Below are positions 51,382 to 59,428 of a DNA stretch of 64,000 nucleotides, piece after piece. Both the position numbers and the translations under genes were made by a program. Under the pieces are notes generated by a model. It did no database searches, was not told where the DNA came from, and worked only from the letters and a program-made list of their open reading frames with translations. The stretch is from the IMG/VR virus record IMGVR_UViG_3300013131_000036, positions 1 through 64,000 of that record; one strand, written 5' to 3'. Every line of letters starts with the position of its first letter. Position 1 is the first letter of the stretch. Source of the stretch: a virus.

Positions 51382-52112
51382 TTGATCAGGCAAGGAACAA
51401 CATAAGACATTTTGATTCCGTCTGTTTCATATATTAGATTTACTAGGCTGCTGGCTTTATGAAAGCGAAATTTTATTTTTTCTATCTTATTTGACAAAAT
51501 AACCCGGATTGGATCCAACGGAAGAATAAAATCCAAATCTCCCTTAGAAGAAGGAACGTTTTCAATGGTGCGGGTGAATCCGTCCGATTGATTTTTTTGG
51601 CGATCAGAAAGCTCAATGGTCAGGTTATTATTTGCAAAATTAAAATATAATTTATTAAGATCTGGATAAATGGCACTTGCCTTTATTATTTCAAAAAAAA
51701 CATCCGTGTTCAGGTCGATTTCCAAATCAAAATCCAAAGAGTTTATTTTTTCAAAACTTAACCGAGGTTTGTTCACAACCTTGGTGTCATACAACTGCAT
51801 CATGAACTGATTGGCGGTGTCTTTGTATGAAAGATAATTATGTTCCAGTTTGAAACTGACCACATCTTTTTGCACAAAATCCAGGGTCTTTATGAACCGG
51901 GAAAGATCAATGAACGCCAGTTCTTTTTCATCCTTGATATCCGTATCAATGTTTCCGGTGGCTTCCAGAAACAAACTGCCATCCGGATAACTGCTTTTGG
52001 CTTGTACTTGATCCGGTTGAATTTTAAGGATGCATTTTGGGTTCAGCTTTAGTAGCGGCTCCAAAAAATATCGGCAAAACTTGTTTTTATTTTCAATCGT
52101 GAATCGGTTCAT
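51378..52112 (-). CDS. 45: Sliding clamp, gp45-like
   Basis: A 244-residue protein (T4 gp45 is 228). The overall order of an acidic N-terminal barrel, AFIDLSRFIKTLDFVQ, then DLNKLYFNFANNNLTIELSD and a closing FILPLDPIRVILSNKIEKIKFRF matches clamp half-barrels. The family forms a trimeric ring that tethers the polymerase and, in T4, activates late transcription. Its neighbours gp32, helicase and polymerase support the call. It overlaps the genes on both sides. Confidence 0.75.
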   Translation of the reverse strand: MNRFTIENKNKFCRYFLEPLLKLNPKCILKIQPDQVQAKSSYPDGSLFLEATGNIDTDIKDEKELAFIDLSRFIKTLDFVQKDVVSFKLEHNYLSYKDTANQFMMQLYDTKVVNKPRLSFEKINSLDFDLEIDLNTDVFFEIIKASAIYPDLNKLYFNFANNNLTIELSDRQKNQSDGFTRTIENVPSSKGDLDFILPLDPIRVILSNKIEKIKFRFHKASSLVNLIYETDGIKMSYVVPCLIK

Positions 52113-52527
52113 TCAAAAGGTTCTTGATGTTACTTAATGCCGAAATAATATTGTCAATTTCCTTTTTCACATCCCCGCTATTTTTTATTCCCAGTTCTAT
52201 CCGAGTTTGTGGAGGTGTAACCGGAAGAGTGGCAACCGGAATGGTATGGGGAATGTTCAATCCGGCATTCACAACGGTTGCTTGTGGAATGGGCTGAATT
52301 TCGGGTTGTTGTACCGGAGGAGCCGAAGGAAGAACCGGCATTTCATTTGGAAGCAAATTCATGCTGGCATCATGACTCATGCTGAAAACATTTTTGGGAT
52401 TGGTTTTCACAGCCTTGAGACTGTTGCTTCCCAAATTGTTTTTATCTATTTCATTCAATTGAGCAAGGGTATTGCCCAAGAAATTATAGACCACGTTGGC
52501 GATGCGTGGATCGATCTGCTGGCTCAT
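52093..52527 (-). CDS. Hypothetical protein between gp32 and the clamp
   Basis: A 144-residue protein coupled to gp32 by an ATGA overlap. An N-terminal helix (RIANVVYNFLGNTLAQLNEID) and a C-terminal helix (EIDNIISALSNIKNLL) flank a Pro-rich, probably disordered middle. It resembles no family that I can name. A link between the DNA-binding protein and clamp is an idea from position only. Confidence 0.6.
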   Translation of the reverse strand: MSQQIDPRIANVVYNFLGNTLAQLNEIDKNNLGSNSLKAVKTNPKNVFSMSHDASMNLLPNEMPVLPSAPPVQQPEIQPIPQATVVNAGLNIPHTIPVATLPVTPPQTRIELGIKNSGDVKKEIDNIISALSNIKNLLNEPIHD

Positions 52528-53405
52528 TCAGTTGTTTCCAGACCATCCAGAAGATCCTTGATCAAATCTTCTTCGTTGCTTTCCTTCTTGGAAGAAATGG
52601 TGGTTTTGACCTGAACCTTTTCCTCGACAAGATCACTGTTGTTGGATGCGGCATCCTTCTTTTTTGACGGAGCAGGAGAAGTGCTGATATTACAGAAGAA
52701 ATGTTCGTCCAGAAGTTTCTGCAGTTCGTCCTGGCTTTTCTTCTGGTAAACAGCTTCCAGATCAAAAACCGATTCGTATATTTTTTCCTGGGCTTTATTG
52801 TCCAGATTTTCAATTGCCTTGGGGCTTGTGAACCGGCTGCTGCTATAGTTGGGATATTCGCCTTGGGCTTCCACCTTGATTTTCAGATTGCAACCCCGCT
52901 CAGAAAGATCAAAAATACGATCACCCAAATCTTCACTCTCCTCTCCGCTGATGGCATCCATGATAATCTTGTGTAGTTGTTTTCCAAAACGAAGAATCAT
53001 GACCTTGCCATTGTTGCCTTTGTTGACCGGATCATCAACCACAAGAATGTTGGCCAGCCACTTTTCACTTCGCTTGATTTCAGATGCCTTGACCTTGTCT
53101 GCATCATTGTTGCTCTTGTAAAGCATTTTATACCGGGTTTGACCGATGGGATCTGCTTCACCCCAAGTGGTGGGCGACAATGCGCTCACAAACTGACCCG
53201 TGGCGAAACTTGTCCAGCCATGCTGCACATGATGAAAAAATGTCTTTTTAGCATCCTTAAGATTCGGAAGAAGGCGAACAACATAAGTGTTGCCCTTTTC
53301 CAGCTTCAAAATATGCTTGTAAAGACCGCTGTTTGAGGAGCCCTCCGTTTTCTTGGTGAGGGATTCCTTAAGTGTCTCGAACATTGATGATGTGAATTTA
53401 CTCAT
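52524..53405 (-). CDS. 32: Single-stranded DNA-binding protein, gp32-like
   Basis: A 293-residue protein (T4 gp32 is 301). Family marks are the LKLEKGNTYVVRLLPN strand, FFHHVQHGWTSFATGQFVSALSPTTWG, then FGKQLHKIIMDAI, and the acidic tail EEDLIKDLLDGLETTE that recruits partners. T4's zinc-binding Cys are absent: the only two Cys are outside that region. It coats single-stranded DNA for the polymerase, UvsX and helicase. A TTGACA box at 53433-53438 (minus) lies about 30 bases upstream, but no convincing -10 box with good spacing follows. Confidence 0.88.
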   Translation of the reverse strand: MSKFTSSMFETLKESLTKKTEGSSNSGLYKHILKLEKGNTYVVRLLPNLKDAKKTFFHHVQHGWTSFATGQFVSALSPTTWGEADPIGQTRYKMLYKSNNDADKVKASEIKRSEKWLANILVVDDPVNKGNNGKVMILRFGKQLHKIIMDAISGEESEDLGDRIFDLSERGCNLKIKVEAQGEYPNYSSSRFTSPKAIENLDNKAQEKIYESVFDLEAVYQKKSQDELQKLLDEHFFCNISTSPAPSKKKDAASNNSDLVEEKVQVKTTISSKKESNEEDLIKDLLDGLETTE

Positions 53406-53434
53406 GAATTTATCTTAACATGCAAGTTTATATG

Positions 53435-54064
53435 TCAACCAAGAATCTTTTTATTTAAAATACTTTTTACCAACATTCTTCCGTGTTTGCTACTGGCAAA
53501 TTTTATATTATATAATTCATAATTCTCATAAATGTCTGGTACTATGAATCTTAGGAGATTGGAATCAAAACTGAAAAATGCCTTATGAAAACCATCCAAA
53601 CCCAAAAGAAAATAAACTGAAACCTTTTTGTTTTTCAAATGTGTTATAAAAGAAGGAACTTTGTCTTTTTTGTATTCAAGATATTCTGAAAAGTTTATGC
53701 CGTTTTCTTTCAAAAATTTCTTGATGAAACTGGCAGAATTTTTTATTTTGACAAGATTACGGGAATTGTCCGGACCCAGCATGAGCAATTGTTTTTCAAA
53801 ATCACTGTAACTTTTCACTGCTTTTCTGGAAAGATAATAATCAAAAGCAAAATATTTTGTGTCAGGATACAGAAAATAAGGAGCTTCAAAAAAATCGTTG
53901 ATGTCAATGTCGTAAGAATCAAAAAACAATTTTATTCGTTCAACCTTGTTTTTGACTTCCTGGGGTAACGTATCGTAGTTTTTACGGGCCCGGTAAGGAG
54001 CGGAATTGGCAGTGCGATATGCTCGAATGAACGAGTTGTAAATGTCCAGCAAATCGTTTTTCAC
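53435..54064 (-). CDS. Hypothetical protein in the gp59 position
   Basis: A 209-residue helical, Tyr- and Lys-rich protein (NSFIRAYRTANSAPYRARKNY, then APYFLYPDTKYFAFDYYLS). Its gene lies directly upstream of gp32, where T4 carries gene 59 (helicase loader, 217 residues). The size fits, but I see no sequence match to gp59, so no symbol is given. GTG start overlaps the previous stop. Confidence 0.6.
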   Translation of the reverse strand: MKNDLLDIYNSFIRAYRTANSAPYRARKNYDTLPQEVKNKVERIKLFFDSYDIDINDFFEAPYFLYPDTKYFAFDYYLSRKAVKSYSDFEKQLLMLGPDNSRNLVKIKNSASFIKKFLKENGINFSEYLEYKKDKVPSFITHLKNKKVSVYFLLGLDGFHKAFFSFDSNLLRFIVPDIYENYELYNIKFASSKHGRMLVKSILNKKILG

Positions 54065-54333
54065 GAAAGCTTCAGCTTTTTATTCTTATTTAAAAACTTG
54101 GTTATGTATTTTGATTTATGGAGGTTGGGATCAAAATTAATAAAAATCTTCACACACTCATGATCAGTTTCCACATGCAACAATTGCTTGAACAATGTTC
54201 TGTAGTTTTTATTTTTTAAAAAAGCTATGAAAACATTTGGAAGATTCAGCTTCTTTTCTGCCAAAATACACATGAGACTGCAGAAACAAAGAAAGTAATA
54301 TTCTGTTTCTTTGTCTATGATGGTCTTTTCCAT
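54061..54333 (-). CDS. Hypothetical small protein
   Basis: A 90-residue protein starting at ATG 54333, one base after the DHH gene stop; a longer frame to 54483 would overlap that gene by about 150 bases and is rejected. It is helical and basic at the end (ITKFLNKNKKLKL), with three Cys near the start (LCFCSLMCIL). Unknown. Position relative to gp32 resembles that of T4 gene 33, but the sequence does not. Confidence 0.5.
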   Translation of the reverse strand: MEKTIIDKETEYYFLCFCSLMCILAEKKLNLPNVFIAFLKNKNYRTLFKQLLHVETDHECVKIFINFDPNLHKSKYITKFLNKNKKLKLS

Positions 54334-54334
54334 A

Positions 54335-55186
54335 TCAAATCTTATTGAACCGACTGGATAATTCAACAAATTTTTCGGTAACTTTTCCTGCTGCAAAGTT
54401 TTTATATCCATGTCCATCCAAAAATATTTTGGCAAAAACACCGCAATTAAAGTTTGATTCTTTATTTCTGTTGATTCGAACACAGACAGAAAGGTTGTTT
54501 TTGTTTATGCTCACGGCCGCATGGGTATCATATTTTTTGCAAAATTCTGCACAAATCTCATTTATTGCAAAATCAGCATAAAAAATTATTATATTAAAAT
54601 TTTTTGTTTTGAGCAGGTGAGGTTCTGCGTTCTTCATGGCTTGCAGCATTTTATCCAGATAAAGACGCACCATGTTCTTTTCTTCGTTTGTGAATTCCCG
54701 GTCACCCCCTTCAAATGCAGAAATAAACTTTTCCAGTTTGTTTCCAGTATAAGACCAAAAGACCATGTTTAAAAACAATGATTTTTTGTGCAAAAGATTA
54801 TAACTGTCATAATCATTGATATATTCCAAAAGCTTTTTTTGGTTGTCATTTAATTGTGGTTTGAGACTATCTGCAAAAAGTTTGGTACAAGAAGGTTCCT
54901 GTTTGGTTATGATTTTACAATTTTTACCGGAAACATTTTCCAGTAACTCATGGTGATGTATGAACAATGCATTGGATCGATCCGCCAAATCAATATGCTT
55001 TTGATCAAAAGCCATGTCACAAACAACAAGGGGAATTCTTGGGTCGCTATTTTTTATATCTTCGGAAAGATTCTCTTCGTTTGTTGGAACAATATCATAT
55101 TCCTGATTGGGCGAGGACCATTTGGCTACCAGGCAGCAACCGGCCCCGTCTAGATCAAAATCACAAAGTATGCGGGTCTTTTTCAT
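54335..55186 (-). CDS. DHH-family phosphoesterase with variant motif
   Basis: A 283-residue protein. Motif I is CDFDLDGAG (8-16), motif II has VVCDMAF, motif IV is DYDSYNL and a DHHA1-like end GHGYKNFAAGKV follows. The family includes RecJ and oligoribonucleases that remove nucleotides using Mn. The signature triad D-H-H is here H-H-H (FIHHHELL). It is coupled to the helicase gene by ATGA. Activity may be altered by the substitution; this is inference. Confidence 0.78.
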   Translation of the reverse strand: MKKTRILCDFDLDGAGCCLVAKWSSPNQEYDIVPTNEENLSEDIKNSDPRIPLVVCDMAFDQKHIDLADRSNALFIHHHELLENVSGKNCKIITKQEPSCTKLFADSLKPQLNDNQKKLLEYINDYDSYNLLHKKSLFLNMVFWSYTGNKLEKFISAFEGGDREFTNEEKNMVRLYLDKMLQAMKNAEPHLLKTKNFNIIIFYADFAINEICAEFCKKYDTHAAVSINKNNLSVCVRINRNKESNFNCGVFAKIFLDGHGYKNFAAGKVTEKFVELSSRFNKI

Positions 55187-56529
55187 TCCATAAGATCGTT
55201 AAGACTGTTTTCTGTGCTGGAAACGGCATCTGTGGAATCTGTTTTCACTTCTTCCCGGATTTGCATGGTGGAATAATCTATCGCAAAAGAAGCAGTTCCA
55301 AAAACCGGACCCTGTCGGTTCTTTTGAATTCCTATGTTGATTCTTCCCAGTTCTTCATCCTCTTTTTCCCGCCAAATGCTGAACATACAATCTGCTGTCA
55401 TGGCCAATCCCATACTTTCACTGGTGGTTTCTAATCCGGGATTGCTTTGATTAAAGGCATTTCGGTTCAATTGAGTGGCGGTAATGACCGGAACATTGAA
55501 CACGTAACTGACAGAACGCAGCTGTTCTGTTATGTGTTTGATTCTTTCATAGGAATTGTTTCCAAATGATGTTGTGAAAAGATTCACATAATCCACAACA
55601 ATCACGTCTGGTTTGATTCCAGTCTGGACCAGTTTCTTCACATAACCAATAAGATTTCCGATAGTGATTGTGCTGGGGGGAAATTCCTTGATGATCAGTT
55701 TAGCCTTGGGATTTTCCCGCACATATTTGGATATGGCATCCCTTAAATCGTCCAATTTGTGTCTGAGCGAAAAAATTGGGATATTGGAGAAATTACCGCA
55801 AAGACGTTTGGCATACATGATTTCACTCATTTCCAGACTGACCAACAAAACTGTTTTTCCCTGAGAACATATGTTGCTGGCCAGATTACCCAGAACAATA
55901 CTTTTACCCACATTGGTTTGACCGCTGAAAACATACAATGCTTTTCCTTCTTGTAGGAATCCACCCCCAAGTTTTTCATCTATCCACTTGTATCCGCTGG
56001 AAATGTAATTTTCCACCTTGTTCAATTCAGTGGCCACCTTTTCAATGTGATTGAAATATTCCAATCCCAGGTCGTTGGTAAGACTGATGCTGCATGCTTC
56101 CTGTGTTTTTTCCAACAATTCGGATGCATCAATATTGTTCTTTTCGCTCATTTCAAGTGCCTGCATCATCACGTTGAAAATTGCTTTTTCTCTTAAAAAT
56201 ATCTCAGTGTTTTGAAAAAGCTCCTTTTCATTCAGGTTTTTGTCCAGTTTTGAAATTTCTTCCACAACATTTTTGAAAGAAATCTTAAGTTTATCATTTA
56301 CCAGATAGTTTTTTATCTCTGTTACAGTCGGAGGTGCATTGTGTTTTTCATGAAAATCCGTGATGATTTGCACAATATTCCGGATGTTTTCATTTTTAAA
56401 ATACTCCGGTTTCAAATATTGGGAAACTGTTCCCAGATATGAAGCGTCGGCCAGACACTTATAAATGATAAGTGGCTCGAATGTGTCCGCGTCGATTTTG
56501 TTTACTTTGACCATTTTTGCAGAAACCAT
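55183..56529 (-). CDS. 41: Replicative helicase, gp41/DnaB-like
   Basis: A 448-residue RecA-fold helicase. Walker A is SGQTNVGKS, Walker B region is PDVIVVDYVNLF, and PVITATQLNR is the H3-type sensor; GIQKNRQGPVFGTASFAID is the typical end. An N-terminal domain (about 1-160) matches primase/helicase partner domains. ATG at 56529 is chosen for a nearby AAAGG; ATG at 56514 is possible. T4 gp41 is 475 residues and unwinds DNA ahead of gp43. Confidence 0.9.
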   Translation of the reverse strand: MVSAKMVKVNKIDADTFEPLIIYKCLADASYLGTVSQYLKPEYFKNENIRNIVQIITDFHEKHNAPPTVTEIKNYLVNDKLKISFKNVVEEISKLDKNLNEKELFQNTEIFLREKAIFNVMMQALEMSEKNNIDASELLEKTQEACSISLTNDLGLEYFNHIEKVATELNKVENYISSGYKWIDEKLGGGFLQEGKALYVFSGQTNVGKSIVLGNLASNICSQGKTVLLVSLEMSEIMYAKRLCGNFSNIPIFSLRHKLDDLRDAISKYVRENPKAKLIIKEFPPSTITIGNLIGYVKKLVQTGIKPDVIVVDYVNLFTTSFGNNSYERIKHITEQLRSVSYVFNVPVITATQLNRNAFNQSNPGLETTSESMGLAMTADCMFSIWREKEDEELGRINIGIQKNRQGPVFGTASFAIDYSTMQIREEVKTDSTDAVSSTENSLNDLME

Positions 56530-57209
56530 TGTTGACCTTTTTGCCAAACCTGATCCTCATAACTGCGAAGACCCGGACTTGCATGCAAAACCCATATGGG
56601 CCACACACCTATTTTATAATTGTATTTTTTTGCTTCAAGACAGGTATCAATATCCGTGAAGTGGGTGTGACAAGGATTGGTTTCATCAAACCGGAAGTTG
56701 CTGTTTATCCTGAAAAGCTTGGTGCGAAATGCCATGAAAAGGTTGTCGATAAGATCCACCTCACAGGGAGTCACTCCAAAACTGGTCATGAAGATGCTGT
56801 TGTTGTCGTGAGGATGTGCAACTGCTCCCCGCAAATTGGATCGATCACACATCAAATGCCAAAGAACCGGGGCCCGGATAACCGGACTTATTCCCCCGGC
56901 CAAACCAATAATGTCATATCCTGCTTCATTGCTGGCTTTGGTAAGCTTATGCACGATCCGAAGATCGTCTATGTAAACGTCATCATGAATGAAACATATG
57001 ATATCATGGCTATCCATATATTTTTGGACGGCCCGATTGTAAACAACACACAGTTTTTCTGTGTTGTTTTCTATGATTTCGTATTCTGCCCCGGGAACCT
57101 TGGTGATGCTTTTTAGAAACGATGTGCCGTCTTTGCTTCCACGGGTGGCACTAATGAAAATGATCTTTTCATTCTTCTGTTGCTGTGGCTGCGTATTTGT
57201 AGGCGACAT
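56502..57209 (-). CDS. Glycosyltransferase, StrF/GT2-like
   Basis: A 235-residue GT-A protein. The N-terminal KIIFISATRGSKDG, LCVVYNRAVQ and the metal-binding DDV in IICFIHDDVYIDD are the marks of the StrF-type group; GVTPCEVDLIDNLFMAFRT and HTHFTDIDTCLEAKK are also typical. The surprise is location: it overlaps UvsX by 41 bases and the helicase by 28 bases, so it is expressed with the replication genes. DNA or protein glycosylation are both possible. Confidence 0.78.
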   Translation of the reverse strand: MSPTNTQPQQQKNEKIIFISATRGSKDGTSFLKSITKVPGAEYEIIENNTEKLCVVYNRAVQKYMDSHDIICFIHDDVYIDDLRIVHKLTKASNEAGYDIIGLAGGISPVIRAPVLWHLMCDRSNLRGAVAHPHDNNSIFMTSFGVTPCEVDLIDNLFMAFRTKLFRINSNFRFDETNPCHTHFTDIDTCLEAKKYNYKIGVWPIWVLHASPGLRSYEDQVWQKGQQWFLQKWSK

Positions 57210-58236
57210 TTAATTTCTCCTGAAGAGTAGGTATAACATACTCTTCCCAAAAAGAAACATCATTTTTAAAATTTTTTCCATAACCCAGTTTTGTTCCGTC
57301 CGGTTTTGTATAAGTAGGTCCATTTTGAATAATAACTCCATGGTTTACTGCCATTTCAAGAAGACCGCTATATTTGTCCAGACCTGTTTTATAATTTAAA
57401 TAGATTGGAACCTCCAAAAACGGGGGAACAAAACGATTTTTCGTGGTCATGGCCCTAAGAGTCACTCCAGAATATTGTTTGGCTTCCGGAAGAATCTTGT
57501 CATCCTCGTTTTTGTCGTCTTGTTTCTCGTTTCGGCGGGCCAACTGCACAATCACACTGCTCATGTACAATGGACCACTACCCCCGCTTTGGTTTTTCAC
57601 CAAGCTGGGATACATGCTGGCAGGATCAGCATAGGTATGGTTACTGCAAAGAATGGTGACTCCTGCTTTTGCAGCCTTGTAGGTCAGAATACGCAGCATG
57701 CTCTTCAAACTTTTGGCTCGAAGACCCATGTCCGCCGCACTCTTGTCTTTTTCAACGTCAGCAACTTCCTTGCTACCGGCTAGATTGCCCAGACTATCAA
57801 TACTGATAATGAATTTGCCTTGAGCTTTCTTTTCAATCACATTGTCCAGGAACTTGCTGATTTGATTCTTGCATTCATCTACCGTGTAGATCGGACAATA
57901 CTTTGTCTTCTCTGGATCCAACCCCACGCTTTTACCACTTTCCGCGTCCACACTCATTTCACTGTCAAAAATGACAGGATACAATCCTTGCTTTTGCGCA
58001 ATACCAAGGATTTTGTTGATAAGAAGTGTTTTTCCGGTTTGTGATTCGCCGGTAAAAACAATGATTCTGCCTTTGGGCACTCCACCTTCCCGCAGTTTCC
58101 CGCTGATGATGGAATTCAGGGCATAACAACCTGTGTCATACCATGTATCAACATTGCTAAGAGTGTTGTCCGACAGATAAGCAGCTTCTGGATTAATATC
58201 ATCCAGACAACCTAGGATTTTATCCAGATCGCTCAT
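57169..58236 (-). CDS. uvsX: Recombinase UvsX (RecA-like)
   Basis: A 355-residue RecA-fold protein (T4 UvsX is 391). Walker A is GESQTGKT (63-70), Walker B is FIISIDSLGN, and the loop around NQSGGSGPLYMSSVIVQLARR is the L2 region. It forms filaments on single-stranded DNA for strand exchange and recombination-dependent replication. The stop of the upstream Sm-like gene overlaps its start (TGATG). Confidence 0.93.
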   Translation of the reverse strand: MSDLDKILGCLDDINPEAAYLSDNTLSNVDTWYDTGCYALNSIISGKLREGGVPKGRIIVFTGESQTGKTLLINKILGIAQKQGLYPVIFDSEMSVDAESGKSVGLDPEKTKYCPIYTVDECKNQISKFLDNVIEKKAQGKFIISIDSLGNLAGSKEVADVEKDKSAADMGLRAKSLKSMLRILTYKAAKAGVTILCSNHTYADPASMYPSLVKNQSGGSGPLYMSSVIVQLARRNEKQDDKNEDDKILPEAKQYSGVTLRAMTTKNRFVPPFLEVPIYLNYKTGLDKYSGLLEMAVNHGVIIQNGPTYTKPDGTKLGYGKNFKNDVSFWEEYVIPTLQEKLNVAYKYAATATEE

Positions 58237-58583
58237 CAGTCTTCGAATAAACGAACAACTTCGGGGTTAGAGGCAGGTGCCGGAGCAGTTGTAAAAATAC
58301 GGCTGTACTGCTCAATGATCCTTTCCTCAAGCTTGATATCCGTGGTCAGAACCAGCTTGTCCTTGGGGAAAAGCCAGGTACCAACCGTTTCACGAACCGA
58401 AGGGCTGATAAATTCCTTGAAAAACAAAGGAACTGTCTGGATACTGAGTTGTCCAGTAGCCTGGTTCGGTTGGACCAGAAGGATGGCGGGATTCTTCACC
58501 TTTAGGTTTCCGTTCTCCTCGCCAAGAACTTCACCAATGATTGTACGTCCGACATGATCTACGAATGGTTGAATTGAATTCAT
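58236..58583 (-). CDS. Small beta-barrel protein, Sm-like fold possible
   Basis: A 115-residue protein. ATG at 58583 is preferred over an upstream in-frame codon. The strand pattern RTIIGEVLGEENGNLKVKNPAILLVQPN, then WLFPKDKLVLTTDIK fits an Sm/SH3-like barrel, followed by a helix with EERIIEQYSRIF. The end is acidic (VVRLFED). It heads a short run with uvsX, so it may be a recombination accessory factor, but no UvsY similarity is visible. Confidence 0.6.
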   Translation of the reverse strand: MNSIQPFVDHVGRTIIGEVLGEENGNLKVKNPAILLVQPNQATGQLSIQTVPLFFKEFISPSVRETVGTWLFPKDKLVLTTDIKLEERIIEQYSRIFTTAPAPASNPEVVRLFED

Positions 58584-58620
58584 ACGAGCATTTAACCACA
58601 CGATTTAAAAAAGCAACAAT

Positions 58621-58628
58621 AATAAATA
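58621..58628 (+). promoter_or_regulatory. Late-promoter-like element AATAAATA
   Basis: It ends 5 bases before the ATG at 58634, which fixes that start over upstream in-frame codons. Confidence 0.5.
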
Positions 58629-58633
58629 ATATT

Positions 58634-59428
58634 ATGCATCAAGAGTCTCACAAAATATTCGAGGCGTATGTTCTTGCAAAACGTCTTGAAGATAAACAAC
58701 TTAACGAAGGTATTATGGATTTCTTGGGTGGATTGAAAGTAAGGCGCGAAGACAAAATGCGTTACAACACATATAAAGATATGTGGACAAGATTCTGGTA
58801 TCCTCGTTTTGCAAAGAAAGGGGACATCAAAACAAACAAAGAGAAAGCCATAGATACGTTTGACAAGTTTCTGAATAGCCGTCGTTGGGCCGATGAAAAC
58901 ATGGAAGTCAACAAAGACGAAGCTCTAGAATATTTTAGCAAAAATCACGGCAGCATGGATTTTGACAATCTTCAAAAAGGTGCGATTGAAACACTTCTTT
59001 ATGGTCAGACTTCAACCAGCACACCCGCCAAAACAACAGAACCCGCAAAGGAAACAGCACCTGAAACAAAAACAGCTGAACCCGCCGCTGATGCCGGAAA
59101 GGTTGTGGATCAAGCCGCATCCTCTCCAACTGTTGCAGCTACTATGAGTAAAAGTGAAAGAGATAATTTATCTCCTGATGATAGAGCTGAAATAGACAAA
59201 AAAACATTCGCTAGACCTGAAACAGTTGCACCCACACCTGCTCCGGTTGCATCCCCGGCAGAAACTCCCGCTGAACCAGAAGAAGATGCTTACAAGCTAA
59301 AAGCAGAAGTGACTCGTTTGAAAAACCTGAATCAAGCCTGGATTGGGGCCATCAAGAAAAAGTTTGGTCGGAATGTGAGAAAGCCCAGTGATCTTGTTGG
59401 TAAAAAATCAGTCGTCAGAAAAAAGTAA
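58634..59428 (+). CDS. Putative internal head protein with protease-site N-terminus
   Basis: A 264-residue protein, the only plus-strand gene in the replication region. The N-terminus contains KIFE followed by Ala and QLNE followed by Gly, both fitting Ile/Leu-x-Glu cut sites of the gp21-type protease, spaced as in capsid-targeting sequences. Residues about 30-100 are helical; then comes a long Ala/Pro/Thr linker (about 115-225) and a basic C-terminal coiled coil (LKAEVTRLKNLNQAW, then KKKFGRNVRKPSDLVGKK). A basic DNA-binding protein packed in the head is a reasonable guess. Its late element also agrees. Confidence 0.65.
   Translation: MHQESHKIFEAYVLAKRLEDKQLNEGIMDFLGGLKVRREDKMRYNTYKDMWTRFWYPRFAKKGDIKTNKEKAIDTFDKFLNSRRWADENMEVNKDEALEYFSKNHGSMDFDNLQKGAIETLLYGQTSTSTPAKTTEPAKETAPETKTAEPAADAGKVVDQAASSPTVAATMSKSERDNLSPDDRAEIDKKTFARPETVAPTPAPVASPAETPAEPEEDAYKLKAEVTRLKNLNQAWIGAIKKKFGRNVRKPSDLVGKKSVVRKK

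Noticed and set aside
53406-53438. Host sigma-70 promoter for gp32
   Set aside because: A TTGACA is present, but candidates for the -10 box either have poor spacing or would start transcription at the start codon. Not strong enough to list.
54334-54483. N-terminal extension of the 90-residue protein
   Set aside because: It would overlap the DHH gene by about 150 bases, and an ATG lies one base after that gene's stop.
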